From: Meandrina meandrites
Lineage: Eukaryota > Cnidaria > Anthozoa > Scleractinia > Meandrinidae
Assembly: GCA_963693305.1 (NCBI GenBank)
Contig: OY855915.1
Location: 18,305,222 to 18,369,221, forward strand
Direction of reading: 5' to 3'
Length of the DNA stretch: 64,000 bases
The notes under the pieces are model-generated. The model was not told where the DNA came from, did not search any database, and worked only from the letters and a program-made list of their open reading frames with translations. The translations under genes and the position numbers were made by a program. This document shows, one piece after another, positions 12,470-24,025 of the stretch. Numbering within the stretch: the first letter of the stretch is position 1; the number at the start of each line of letters is the position of its first letter.

Positions 12470-15400
12470 TGTGTCGACATCAACCTCGACCAGTGCCAGC
12501 AGGAGTACTTCAAAATCCACTTCGTTGAGCTCAAGTGTGTCGACAAGTACCTCGACATCAGTCAGCACCAGTGTGTCCACATCAACCTCAACAAGTACAA
12601 GTACTTCAACGTCCACTTCTTTAAGTTCAAGTGTATCAACCTCAGTCAGCACCAGTTTGTCAAGCAGTGTGTCTACATCAACATCAGCAAGTGTCAGTAC
12701 TCCAACAACAACAGTTTACTCGACGTATTCAAGCGCCAGCACAAGTACTTCAACATCCACATCGTTGAGCTCAAGTGTGTCAAGCAGTGTGTCCACATCC
12801 ACCTCAACGAGTGTCAGTACTCCAACAACAACAGTTTACTCGACATACTCAAGTGCCAGCACAAGTGTTTCAACAACGACCTCATTAAGTTCAAGCGTCT
12901 CGACATCTACTACAACGAGTGTGTCAACATCAGTCAGCACCAGTGTGCCAAGCAGTGTTTCGACATCAACCTCGACAAGTGTGAGTACTCCAACAACAAC
13001 AGTTTACTCAACATATTCAAGTGCCAGTACGAGTACTTCAACATCCACATCGTTGAGCTCTAGTGTGTCGACATCCACTTCAACAAGTGTATCAACGTCA
13101 ACCAGCACTAGTGTTTCAAGCAGTGCGTCGACATCAACCTCGACAAGTGCCAGCAAAAGTACTTCAACATCCACGTCGTTGAGTTCAACGACATCAGTCA
13201 GCACCAGTGTGTCCACATCAACCTCAACAAGTACAAGTACTTCAACATCCACTTCGTTAAGTTCAAGTGTATCAACCTCGGTCAGCACTAGTTTGTCAAG
13301 CAGTGTGTCTAAATCAACTTCAGCAAGTGTCAGTACTCCAACAACAACGGTTTACTCGACATATTCAAGTGCCAGCACAAGTACTTCAATATCCACGTCG
13401 CTGAGTTCAAGCGTGTCAACATCAGTCAGCACGAGTGTTTCCACATCCACCTCAACGAGTGTCAGTACTCCAACAACAACAGTTTACTCGACGTACTCAA
13501 GTGCCAGTACAAGTGTTTCAACAACGACCTCATTGAGTTCAAGCGTCTCGACATCTACTACAACAAGTGTATCAACATCAGTCAGCACCAGTGTGCCAAG
13601 CAGTGTTTCGACATCAACCTCGACAAGTGTGAGTACTCCAACAACAACAGTTTACTCAACATATTCAAGTGCCAGTACGAGTACTTCAACATCCACATCG
13701 TTGAGCTCTAGTGTGTCGACATCCACTTCAACAAGTGTATCAACGTCAACCAGCAGTAGTGTTTCAAGCAGTATGTCGACATCAACCTCGACAAGTGCCA
13801 GCAAAAGTACTTCAACATCCACGTCGTTGAGTTCAACGACATCAGTCAGCACCAGTGTGTCCACATCAACCTCAACAAGTACAAGTACTTCAACATCCAC
13901 TTCGTTAAGTTCAAGTGTATCAACCTCGGTCAGCACTAGTTTGTCAAGCAGTGTGTCTAAATCAACTTCAGCAAGTGTCAGTACTCCAACAACAACGGTT
14001 TACTCGACATATTCAAGTGCCAGCACAAGTACTTCAATATCCACGTCGCTGAGTTCAAGCGTGTCAACATCAGTCAGCACGAGTGTTTCCACATCCACCT
14101 CAACAAGTGTCAGTACCCCAACAACAACAGTTTACTCGACATACTCAAGTGCCAGTACAAGTGTTTCAACAACGACCTCATTGACTTCAAGCGTCTCGAC
14201 ATCTACTACAACAAGTGTATCAACATCAGTCAGCACCAGTGTGCCAAGCAGTGTTTCGACATCAACCTCGACAAGTGTGAGTACTCCAACAACAACAGTT
14301 TACTCGACATATTCAAGTGCCAGCACAAGTACCTCAACATCTATGTCGTTGAGTTCAAGTGTGTCGACATCCACTTCAACAAGTGTATCAACATCAACCA
14401 GCACTAGTGTTTCAAGCAGTGTGTCGACAAGTGCCTCGACATCAGTCAGCACCAGTGTGTCCACATCAACTTCAACAAGTGCAAGTACTTCAACATCCAC
14501 TTCTTTGAGTTCAAGTGTATCAACCTCAGTCAGCACTAGTTTGTCAAGCAGTGTGTCTACATCAACCTCAGCAAGTGTCAGTACTCCAACAACAACGGCT
14601 TACTCGACATATTCAAGTGCCAGCACAAGTACTTCAACATCCACATCGCTGAGTTCAAGTGTTTCGACATCAGTCAGCACTAGTGTGTCAAGCAGTGTGT
14701 CCACGTCAACGTCAACAAGTGTCAGTACTCCAACAACAACAGTTTACTCGACTTACTCAAGTGCCAGCACCAGTGTTTCAACAACGACTTCATTGAGCTC
14801 AAGTGTGTCGACATCTACTACGTCAAGTGTATCAACGTCAGTCAGCACTAGTGTGTCAAGCAGTGTGTCGACATCAACCTCGACAAGTGTGAGTACTCCG
14901 ACGACAACAGTTTACTCAACATATTCAAGTGCCAGCACAACTGCCTCTTCTTCCACTTCGTTGAGCTCAAGTGTGTCGACAAGTACCTCGACATCAGTCA
15001 GCACCAGTGTGTCCACATCAACCTCGACAAGTACAAGTACTTCAACATCCACTTCGTTAAGCTCAAGTGTATCAACCTCAGTCAGCACAAGTGTGTCAAG
15101 CAGTGTGTCGACATCAACCTCGGCAAGTGTCAGTACTCCAACAACAGTTTACTCGACATATTCAAGTGCCAGCACAAGTACTTCAACATCCACATCGCTG
15201 AGTTCAAGTGTGTCCTCATCCACCTCAACAAGTGTGAGTACTCCAACAACAACAGTTTATTCAACATATTCAAGTGCTAGCAAAAGTGTTTCAACATCGA
15301 CTTCAGTGAGTTCCAGTGTGTCGACATCTACTACAACTAGTGTGTCAACATCACTCAGCACCAGTGTGTCAAGCAGTGTGTCCACGTCCACATCAACAAG

Positions 15401-15673
15401 TGTCAGTACTCCAACAACAACAGTTTACTCGACATATTCAAGTGCCAGCACAAGTACTTCAACATCCACGTCGACGTCGTTGAGCTCAAGTGTATCGACA
15501 ACTGTATCATCCTCGGTCAGTACAAGCTTGTCAAGCAGTGTGTCTGTGTCCACCTCAATAAGTACTTCAACGTCCACGTCGCTGAGTTCTAGTGTGTCAA
15601 CATCAGTCAGCACGAGTGTGTCCAGCAGCGTATCTACATCGGTATCAACTTCCACATCGGTCAGCAAATCACG
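12470..15673 (+). CDS. Gene A giant mucin exon 2, tandem-repeat domain
   Basis: The exon is 3204 nt (about 1068 residues), acceptor TCTCACAG at 12469, donor GTATGA at 15674, phase 2 at both ends. It is a Ser/Thr/Val repeat with the same PTTTVYSTYSSAS block as exon 4364-8710 but different spacing: a 648-nt higher-order unit recurs from about 12.98 to 14.3 kb (equivalent points 13004, 13652, 14300). Units carry SVPSSVS and SASKSTSTS variants not seen in the first giant exon. No Cys is seen. It is inferred to be a second O-glycosylated VNTR domain, homogenised independently of the first. Confidence 0.88.
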
Positions 15674-16132
15674 GTATGAATTACCATGCTCATGCTCGTC
15701 AGAATTTTCAAAAATTTAAAAATTACTTTAAAATATCGGCCTTTTTGTGACAGTTCAGAAACACGCTCAATGAGAAATAGAAATTTCAAAACGATTTGTT
15801 TCCGAAACGAAACACTGAATTACAATCGTGTGTCTTGAATGTCTAAAAACAATGGCGTTATATGACTATGTAAATTTATTCTTTGACGTCGGAATAGGCA
15901 AACTATAAATAGATAATTCTTGTCACAAGGACTGAAACAATTAAGAGCGTAGGTTTCGACCGTATCACACAGCCTCCATCAGCGAAGTGAGCTGCGAAGT
16001 CATCAGTGAAGTGAGCGAAATGGCGTTATAGTATTAACAGTTGAGACTTTAAAATTTTGATGATAATGAATTAAAACCACCAACAAATTAGGATATATCA
16101 CTTGAGTAAGGAGCGATTGGTTTCTTTTTCAG

Positions 16133-16269
16133 TTTGACCAGTCTGGTAACCACAACCACCCCAACAACGTTTACGACATCAGCTTCGTCCTCGTATTCTG
16201 TTTCCACGAGTGTAATCAGCACCATTACGCCAACGTTGTCGTCCACTGTTTCGATAACTTCGAGCCTTT
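16133..16269 (+). CDS. Gene A Thr/Ser linker exon
   Basis: The 137-nt exon starts in phase 2 (acceptor TTTTTCAG at 16132) and leaves in phase 1 (donor GTAAGT at 16270). It encodes a Thr/Ser-rich stretch (LVTTTTPTTFTTSASS...) without the YSTYS block. The phase change marks the switch from mucin cassettes to the Cys-rich carboxy terminus. Confidence 0.7.
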
Positions 16270-17266
16270 GTAAGTATTTGCTGATGTCTGTCAAAATGCA
16301 TAAAGTAGGGTAGCCTGTTTGAGGCGTTCTGATAGTTGGGGAACAGCGCAAAAAAACGGGGAGCGAAAAATTTGGAAAGAGGCGTGGGGGAGAAGGCGAG
16401 AGAACGCGTTCCCTCGCTCTTTCGCCTCAAGCCCCTCGCCATTTCCTACTCACCGTTACCATTTTCGTGCTGCTCCTCAGCTAACTTATCACCTGGATCA
16501 GGCTTACAGTAGGGGAAGTAGTTACATGCAGAACAAATTCAGCGCTTTTGACTACTAGTTAGAGTGGAAGAAGGAAGCGTTGGATTTCGCCTTCTTTACC
16601 ACATTTGCTTATAGAGAGAACTGGTGATCCTGCTGTTTGCTCGGACTCGTGACTGTTTTTTTTTTCACTATTTTGTTAGTTAATGTTTTGTAGTTTGTAT
16701 TACTCGTAATTTTAAAGGACCGGCCTGATCGATACGTTATGATATTCCCTGATCTTTTAAACCAAAACAGGAATGTAACAAAGAAAACTAACATAAAATG
16801 AATTATTATTTGCTTCACAAATCTTAGTAACCGAGCAAGTCAGAAAACACAAAAACATGGATTAACTTCTAGCAGCTAGAAAGGAGCACATTCACTATCG
16901 GCTTAGCTTTAGCTATTAAAACAATATTAGAACTATTTGAGTAGCCTGAAATATGAAATAATATACACAGAAAAGACCAGAGTAGTTAGCGGTTTTTTTT
17001 CTGCATTCTGTGCTGATTTTTCAGTTACCCTTACAAAGGTATGTCAAATTGGAAATGTGTCCGACATAGAGGGCTTCATGATAGTCTTTTTAAGGTCCAT
17101 ATAATGTATTTTCCTTTTTTTTTTTACATTTAAAGCTGTTTTAGTTCGCGATGGTCGGACTGCAGTGATTTTTGTTAGAAAATTTTCTTATAATTTTCTT
17201 ATATATTCTTAATTTTTTTATAACTGTATAACGTCTAATATTGAACCTGTTGTTTTATCTCTATAG

Positions 17267-17325
17267 CTTCGTTCTGTCCTTCTTGTGTCTACATAAACAG
17301 CAGAAACGAGACCGAGTATCACGCA
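17267..17325 (+). CDS. Gene A VWC-like module, exon 1
   Basis: This 59-nt exon encodes SSFCPSCVYINSRNETEYHA, the start of a VWC-like module with a CxxC pair. Acceptor CTATAG is at 17266 and donor GTGAGT at 17326. The exit is phase 0 and agrees with the next exon. The NET sequence is a potential N-glycosylation site. Confidence 0.65.
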
Positions 17326-17399
17326 GTGAGTTATAAACACCACAATAGGCTAGAAAGTGACCCCTCCCCCCCCCCCTCCTGCTCGGGCAGCTTTTCATA

Positions 17400-17763
17400 C
17401 AGTAGAACCCTTGTTAAGCGGCCACCCTTGGGAATATGGCAACTGGGCGCTTAATATGCGTTCGCTAGAAATTAGCATTCGGCTTTTTATAAGTTCACGT
17501 TATTTCAATACAAAATAGCGTGAAAAGGAATAACGATCACAACTCTCTTTTGTAGACTCTGTTTTGTCCAAGGTTGTTGAAAGCAAGGGTAAACATCGTA
17601 TATTAGATTCTTGCTGTCGGCTTAATAGGGGCAAAAACAATAGAATAGCGCTCACCGGGACGGCAGGAAGGTGATCGCGGCCGCTTAATAGAGGGAGCCG
17701 CCGGGGTTTTATTTATATAGTATTATACTCACAACAGTTTCGGGATTAATAGGAGTTCGACTG
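17400..17763. mobile_element. Pogo/Tigger-like MITE
   Basis: Terminal inverted repeats CAGTAGAACCC and GAGTTCGACTG begin and end the element and are flanked by TA on both sides, the target-site duplication of Tc1/mariner/pogo transposons. It is 364 nt and non-coding, and lies in an intron of gene A. The family name is from the terminal sequence only. Confidence 0.55.
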
Positions 17764-17930
17764 TATTTACAGTTACTCGCTCGCATAGAAGTAAAAATGG
17801 ACGCTGTTTTGATCCCCTTAAGGTCAAGACCCATATTAGCCTAGTTCCTGTCACTATTTTGGAAACATCGACATTTTCTTTATTTCGCCAAATAGTGTTC
17901 TAAAGTACTGGCTGTTTACTGTGTTTGTAG

Positions 17931-18059
17931 ATAAACACCTCGTGGACGGATGGCAGCTGTAAGAGTCTCAAGTGCGAACTGTCGGTGAACCCATGCGTTC
18001 CTTTGAATCAGAGTGCACAGATTTACACCGAACACGTCATTTGCGATAAATGCCCAGCG
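17931..18059 (+). CDS. Gene A VWC-like module, exon 2
   Basis: A 129-nt exon in phase 0 at both ends (acceptor TTTGTAG at 17930, donor GTAATA at 18060). It encodes INTSWTDGSCKSLKC followed by further Cys, ending ICDKCPA. The W-x-x-G-x-C-x4-C pattern is typical of VWC repeats near the carboxy end of gel-forming mucins. Confidence 0.72.
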
Positions 18060-18422
18060 GTAATAATTTGCACCGATTTTTGTAATATTCATATCTGCTA
18101 TCTTTTTATTTTATGAAGGTCATTCTTCTGAAATAGAACCTGCACTGAGATGCTTCTCAAACTTTGCCTATGAATTGTTTATCGTATAGGAACTTAAATT
18201 TTGAAATTAAAAATGTGGTCCCTATGCTCGTTTAGGCGCAACAGCACCTTGATATGTCGCTATACTCGTTTGCGAGAAAATGAGGATTTACCTTTCTGAT
18301 AGCTCCATTAAGTAAAAAAGAACATCATTTTTCAATGCGCGTATCACGGAGGATGCACAATGCAGTACTAAAGAATCACATCAAATAGCTTTGTTTATTA
18401 TATTTTAAATAATGTTTTGCAG

Positions 18423-18471
18423 GGCTACATACGTCCTCCCGCCAATGACAAAGAATGCTGTCCTCCGTGTG
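18423..18471 (+). CDS. Gene A VWC-like module, exon 3
   Basis: A 49-nt exon, phase 0 in and phase 1 out (acceptor TTTTGCAG, donor GTAAGT at 18472). It encodes GYIRPPANDKECCPPC, the classic CCxxC end of a VWC module, and joins in frame to the CTCK exon. Confidence 0.72.
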
Positions 18472-18613
18472 GTAAGTAAAAATGATATAAAGCGCGAAAC
18501 CAATCCACGGGAAACCGACACGTCCTGTGGTTGTATTATAATATTATCTACGTGCCGTTGTCTTGAGGCGTTTTGGAAGGATTTACACCGGCGCGAAGGC
18601 CGGGTCTTCAGGC

Positions 18614-18766
18614 GCGAACGAACGAACGAACGAACGAACGAACGAACGAACGAACGAACGAACGAACGAACGAACGAACGAACGAACGAACGAACGAACG
18701 AACGAACGAACGAACGAACGAACGAACGAACGAACGAACGAACGAACGAACGAACGAACGAACGAA

Positions 18767-18798
<32 letters not shown>

Positions 18799-18812
18799 CG
18801 TACGCACGCACG
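18614..18812. repeat. Microsatellite (AACG)n then (CACG)n
   Basis: About 150 nt of pure four-base AACG units passes into about 45 nt of CACG units. It lies in the intron before the CTCK exon. The array is open in several frames on both strands, which creates spurious Asn-Glu-Arg-Thr and Arg-Ser-Phe-Val repeat peptides; these are not genes. Confidence 0.95.
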
Positions 18813-19084
18813 CGGGAGAGTGTATTGCAGTTGCGTTGCCATTACTTAAATATTTAAAACAGGAGACCCTACCCCGAGAAGTCACTGTGGATTCTAATTC
18901 CCAACTAGCTTAAAACGGCTATGTTTTAATTTTTTTCATGTTTTAACCGAACATTCATAGTATCAGTTGTATAAATTAGCATAATTTTTGCTAGTTGTTT
19001 AGACTTGACAAGTGTGAGTGGAAATGGGTTGACCAGGATTCTTTCTTTTCCCAGACACCTCTTGTTTAACGCCCGGAGGGTACT

Positions 19085-19445
19085 CTCCGAAACTTTGGGT
19101 GGGTGGGTGGGTGTGACATGCTTCAAGAAACCCTTACCCTATTTCAGACCAAAATGGAGATTCTCCCTACCCTATTTCAGACCTGACCCCAAAATTGATA
19201 CCCAATCTCAGACCAGATTTAACCCAGGAACTTCTTCGGTTTGCCTAAAAATTACACACAAGGAACTTGAATTTCCAACATTTTTAAATCGCACTTGTCA
19301 AGGAGTGCATAATAACGATAAAAGTTGTTTCTGTCAAACGTTGTTGAGCAGATCCGCCAGAGTGCACAAACCATACCCTACTTTAGACCAAAACGGCTCA
19401 AAAACCACACCTGCGGAGCCGCACATACCTATACAACTTATGTAA
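19085..19445. repeat. Dispersed repeat with degenerate internal units
   Basis: The phrase CCCTA..TTCAGACC recurs at about 19137, 19167 and 19200, and CCCTACTTTAGACC at about 19376. It follows a GGGT run at 19099-19111. The repeated wording, non-coding context and intronic position suggest a dispersed repeat; class unknown. Confidence 0.45.
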
Positions 19446-19477
19446 GGGTTAACGCCTTTTTTCCTCTTCTGCTACAG

Positions 19478-19884
19478 AACCGGGACCTGATTATGACCTC
19501 TACTCATCCAGTGGAACTTGTAAACTTGAAAAGGTGAAGTTTGACTTCATCCGTACCAGAGACAACTGCACATCGAAACTGAAGTATCTGCACAACAGGT
19601 GCATGGGAAGCTGTGTTTCCTCCTCGAACGCGACGTATGGAGAAGGTGGCTTGGAATCTTTCTGCTCGTGTTGTCAACCGGCTTTGAGTGAACTCAAGAC
19701 GGCAACTCTTGTGTGTGACAATGGCGAGACCCGCGTGACCAACTTTATGGAGATCAAGGCCTGTCGCTGTCGACAGTTTAAGTGCATTTCCGAGCCGGAC
19801 AAAAGCGGTATGGAGGAAGTCAACGAGAAAGGCCAGACAGTGGAAATTAATCAGCAAAGTGTTGGTCGTCGACGACGTCGTTAA
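19478..19884 (+). CDS. Gene A terminal exon, cystine knot (CTCK)
   Basis: Acceptor GCTACAG is at 19477, phase 1, and the stop TAA is at 19882-19884. The domain carries the CTCK cysteine pattern: C, then NC, then CMGSC, then CSCC, a later single C, and CRC followed by C, eleven Cys over about 90 residues. By family knowledge the CTCK mediates tail-to-tail disulfide dimerisation of VWF and MUC2-type mucins in the ER. NCT and NAT are potential N-glycosylation sites. After the knot the protein adds an acidic/polar tail of about 35 residues and ends in five arginines. This is the true carboxy terminus: the stop is followed by poly(A) signals and the next gene begins with a signal peptide. Confidence 0.9.
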
Positions 19885-20008
19885 ATAGTTACCTGGGAAA
19901 AAAACTGGGGTCCTAAGTCCTAAATAGGTTGTAACTACGCAAAAGCAATGAGATTAGTACCTGCTGGTTGGTAAGAAAATTAACTTGCTTTGTGAAATGG
20001 GAGAGAAT

Positions 20009-20020
20009 AATAAAAATAAA
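20009..20020 (+). terminator. Poly(A) signals of gene A
   Basis: Two AATAAA hexamers (20009-20014 and 20015-20020) lie 125-136 bases after the gene A stop codon, a normal position for a cleavage/polyadenylation signal. Confidence 0.6.
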
Positions 20021-23000
20021 TATACTGCAACTGAGAAAGAAATATGTCTCCTCTCTTTCCAGATTTGAGTGCCTGCCTGTTGTTATTGCGTGCGTGCGTG
20101 CGTGCGTATATGCGTGTGTGATACCGTGCGTGCTTGGGTACACGATCTCAATTTGTTTGCTAGTTCAAAAGCCGCGTCTCCCTTTATCTTTTTCACCAAC
20201 TTAGTGTTTGATAGGTTTTCTTATTAATACGTTATATGTTTATAAGAGAAATAATCAAAACTACTGTACGCTGACAGCCAAATACTTAGCATACTTAGTG
20301 ATCTCTCCACCTTAAAGACTGTCTTGACTTTGTGCCCCCATATAAGCTAAACAGAAAAGATTCAAGCCGCCTCGGTACCCTTTAACAAGCAATGCACCGA
20401 GAATCTCAAAGAGTTTTTTCAAATTACCAGGTAGCAAGCACTTCATGACTGGCCCCAAGGGGAATCAGTAAGTTTGGCCTCCCGAGACCCTCGATGGCCC
20501 CCTCCCTCCCTACCCCCCTCCCTACCCCCATCCCTACCCCCCCCCCCCCCCCACTCGACTGATAATACTGAAAATAAAACAAACATACCACAAACTACAC
20601 TCGAGTGCAATGGATACGAGCTTAATTATAAGTCAAGGATCGTACATACACAAACCTTTTTCTTGGCGTAAGTGTCTGAAAATACCCTAGCGTATCCCCA
20701 CCAAAAGTCTCTTGGAATAAAGTAATCCGTCACATTTTTAAGTACTTGTGTAAAATTTCTTCAGCAGTGAATTTAGGCTCTCTTTGTTCAGTTCTTCCAA
20801 CCTGACATTTTGCTCCTTGCTCCACGCAAATGTCTCTTAGAGTTAACTGCATTCGGACTGCCCTTTTTTCTCCAATTAGAACTGTTCAGTCCCGTATAAG
20901 TTGTTCTATTTGTTCTTCACTTCTAATTTTAAAGCACTTTGTAGCGGCCGTGACCTCAAAGTAACTCCGGTCCACGACGCGCTCACAAATTTGCCGCGGT
21001 TTCGCGACGCAATTGCAAGTTCAAGCTTTTGTTGCCCTAGGTTATTAGCAAATTTTGTACACCCCAGGGAGTTTTGAGGCGTGTCACGTGATACGTTCTC
21101 GTCCAATAAAAAGTGCATTTCAGTTGAGGGGTATAACAATAGGATTTCTCCATTAGTCCTGTGAGGTTGCTGGAGTGCCCGACTCTCCTACCATAGCACA
21201 AGAAGGGGGCACCTCGATCAAACTTGTTACAACCACTTCCATGAACTGAATTCTACTATTAATAACAAACCATCATTTCTTTCCACACAATTTCTTTCAT
21301 CGACAAAATTAATTCTAGCAAATGCAAGAGGTATGTCACACTTGTAGTTATGTGACGTCAGACCGGCTAGAACAAACTAAACAGGCTCACATCGATTCCT
21401 GTCTGGAGAACTCGTGCCAATCACTGTTTAATATATTATAATTTTTCTTCGAATCTGAAAATACCCATCATTTCTCTCCGCACACTCTTCCTCTGTCTTT
21501 CCCTAACATATCTTCAGTTTAGGCCAAATAATTTGTATCTTCCCTGGGGAAGATTGCGTTACGAACCAAAACAACGTCCGCGTAGCAGGCCATTCCAGAT
21601 TTTTTTTGTGTGCTGTATAAACTTCGAATCGAGGAAAACTTCAAAACAAAGCTTACTAGCTAATAAAAATTTTAAGCGCTAGTAATACGGACAAAAAGGA
21701 ACAGGTTTTTTTTTTTTATAAAAATCTGAGACGGATTATACATGAAAAATTTTAGTCTTTTAAAAAAGACTAAATTTTTCAAGGTACGTTTTCCAAATAC
21801 TTTTTTATTTCCAGCCACGCAATGTTTTATATTGTGGCAACTTGTAATTAAGTTATTTGTTATATTCCTGACGTAACAAAACAAACAAACAAATAAGCAA
21901 ACAAACAGAAAATATTTTAGTCAAATATGGTAACCACGTGCTCTTGACAGGCGAGAAACGTTTGAATTTTATTGGCTTTCGTAAACACGCGGTTGTTGAA
22001 TCAAATTTCCATCGCCGGCGACCACTTTCGTGAAACTGTTTATACGGTTGATGTTTGCCGTGAGATGTAGAGAACAAGATTAAATTGGTTTGAAATGATA
22101 CCTTTGCTGCTAACACTGACGAAGGCAGCTCTCTGACGAAGAAGCAAGAAAGCTCCATCGCCATACGATCGGCAACTTGTAGAAACTTGCTGCGGTCAAA
22201 TGTGTAAACTCCGCAGTCGGCGTGGCCTACAAAAATGAACAAAGGAACTCTTGAACGTCAGGAGAATATTTTTAGCGGCTCTGTCCAGCCTCTGAAAAAT
22301 GTTGAACGCGTTTTACAGAGACGACAAAATATAATTTTCGCCAAGGAAGGTTTCGACCGACATCAAAAGTGCAACTTGGTTTCAACAATTTCAAGTAGAG
22401 CAGGAGAACTTCACCAAAGAATGATCAATCAAGGTATTTTTTAGTTTATTCAATGCTAAGTGTACCTGACCATACAGAAATGTAAGGTTTGAAGTTTTTG
22501 TTAGATTGATACTCTCGAGAGAAGGATTTAGGTTTTTGTCGATGAGTGGTCTTTTAATAGTTGTTCAATATGTACTCCGTCACGCAACGCGCCTAGCGTG
22601 ACAATGCAAACTGAAACTAAAACTGCGAGGAAAATGCAAGCATTTGCTTTCCCAACGTGCAAACTTTCAGACAGCTTTTTAAGAATCGGAGTATTATTTC
22701 AGTTCAACGTACTTCTAATGATTCAATAATTAAAGTTTCCTCCTAAATTATACAAATTATTCGCGGTCATTTATTCAATATAACCAATATAGCGCTTCAC
22801 AACAGAATTGGTCAGAATTGTTTTGCTTTTTTCTTTCCTGGGTTCTTTACTTTCGCAACCCAAACAATTGAACACCCAGATTCCTCAGTAAGCCCGCAAC
22901 CCGCATTTCACGGTTTGTGACGCTATCTTGGATATCTTGGATAAGGGGTGGATAAACACGGATAAAATAAAAGTGGGTAAGTGGGGAATCTTATGTTAAA

Positions 23001-23424
23001 CAAGTCACCGCGATTTTTTTACACAGGCGATTTTTGCTCCAATTTAAGTCGCGCTTTCCAATGCAACTTTTGTTGCGCTCGAGCTTCCAATGAAAATAGC
23101 AGCGATTTTGTCGCCCCGCTATCACCAAAGTTTCCAACATGTTCGAAACCCCCGCGATATCGCAGCAACAAGATCGCCGCTAGTATACACTTGCGAGTTT
23201 TATTGCGAGTTTGGACGCGACAAAACTTGAAAGCACGACAAAAATCGCATCAAACATCGCCTGCATCAACGGGACGAAAGGGGGCTGCGACAGAGTTCAC
23301 ATGGCCAAGCTCCGTTTTCAGGTGTGCACACTACACCACCTAGCTAGCGCTTTCAAATTTCAGCACTCTGGAGACCGTTTTCGGTGGCCGAAGACGCCGT
23401 TTTGGTGTGGACAGTTGGCCAAAC
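20021..23424. other. Intergenic region, no gene recognised
   Basis: No reading frame here shows recognisable domain content or splice-linked coding. Contents: a GTGC-type microsatellite near 20086-20107, C-rich runs at 20495-20555, T and A tracts near 21700, and palindromic GATTTTTG/TCGC-rich sequence around 23020-23270 that looks like another MITE. Confidence 0.5.
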
Positions 23425-23607
23425 CACAGGCAGACCAAGCGATGGCCTTGTTAATAATATGCAACGGTCGTTCTCGGTTTGACTCAAACGATTTAGGAAC
23501 AAAAGATCTCAAATTCAGCGATTTATGGGTTATTATTCGATCGTTTGAGTCAAACCGAGAACGACCGTTGCATATCATTAATAAGGCCATCGCTTGGTCT
23601 ACCTGTG
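23425..23607. mobile_element. Inverted-repeat (fold-back/MITE) element
   Basis: Arms 23425-23492 and 23540-23607 are 68-nt reverse complements with about three mismatches, separated by 47 nt. Flanking sequence continues with looser symmetry (CTCCGT near 23311 and ACGGAG near 23672), so the whole element may span about 23305-23680. Open frames across it merely read the two arms. Confidence 0.7.
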
Positions 23608-24025
23608 GCCAAACCGGAGAAAAAAGGATGTGTTTTCAAATTTATCCGGTTTGGCCGTGTGGACGAAGTGGACGGAGCCTGAGAAAATAAAGTTTGCATG
23701 AGTGGTGCACGTGAACAAGTGAGCTAGTTGCTCATTGGTTAATCTTTTAATAGTTTTTATTTTCATTCTATTGTAATGTAAATAGCATTTCCAAGCAACC
23801 CGTACGACGCATAATTTTCGCCGCTTTATTTCACTAGATTTTGCACTTCATGGTTTAGTAGTGTAGTGAAAAACATAACCCAGCTTCACTTTTCTCTTCC
23901 CGAGATTCTCCACTTCCCTTGGGACATTTAACATTTCTCCCCCCTTACCCCCTTGCAGTGATATACCGTACCCTGATAGATGTTTTCCAGTCCCGGTCAT
24001 TGCGTGATCTCTGCTTGCAATGTTT

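Larger units (their letters stand above)
1713..19884 (+). other. Gene A locus: gel-forming-mucin-like gene, 3' part
   Basis: Exons read 1713-2408, 3016-3186, 4364-8710, 10274-10531, 11864-11926, 12470-15673, 16133-16269, 17267-17325, 17931-18059, 18423-18471 and 19478-19884. All junctions agree in phase: phase 2 through the mucin part, then 1, 0, 0 and 1. The order is Ser/Thr mucin repeats, a VWC-like cysteine module and a terminal cystine knot, which is the carboxy-terminal plan of secreted gel-forming mucins and von Willebrand factor. By family knowledge the Ser/Thr part would be densely O-glycosylated and the CTCK would form disulfide dimers in the ER. The product is inferred to be a secreted mucus component. 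The 5' end, presumably with signal peptide and VWD domains, is outside the window. Gene B follows about 10 kb downstream in the same direction. I cannot assign orthology to a particular vertebrate MUC gene. Confidence 0.8.

Noticed and set aside
12464..15667. Minus-strand Val/Leu/Asp/Glu-rich open frames opposite the mucin exons
   Set aside because: These are complements of Ser/Thr codons; their 648-nt spacing just mirrors the repeat.
18405..18913. Arg-Ser-Phe-Val and Asn-Glu-Arg-Thr repeat proteins on both strands
   Set aside because: They are translations of the (AACG)n/(CACG)n microsatellite in an intron.
21853..22242. 129-residue minus-strand frame
   Set aside because: No recognisable domain, no splice-linked neighbours and ordinary intergenic composition.
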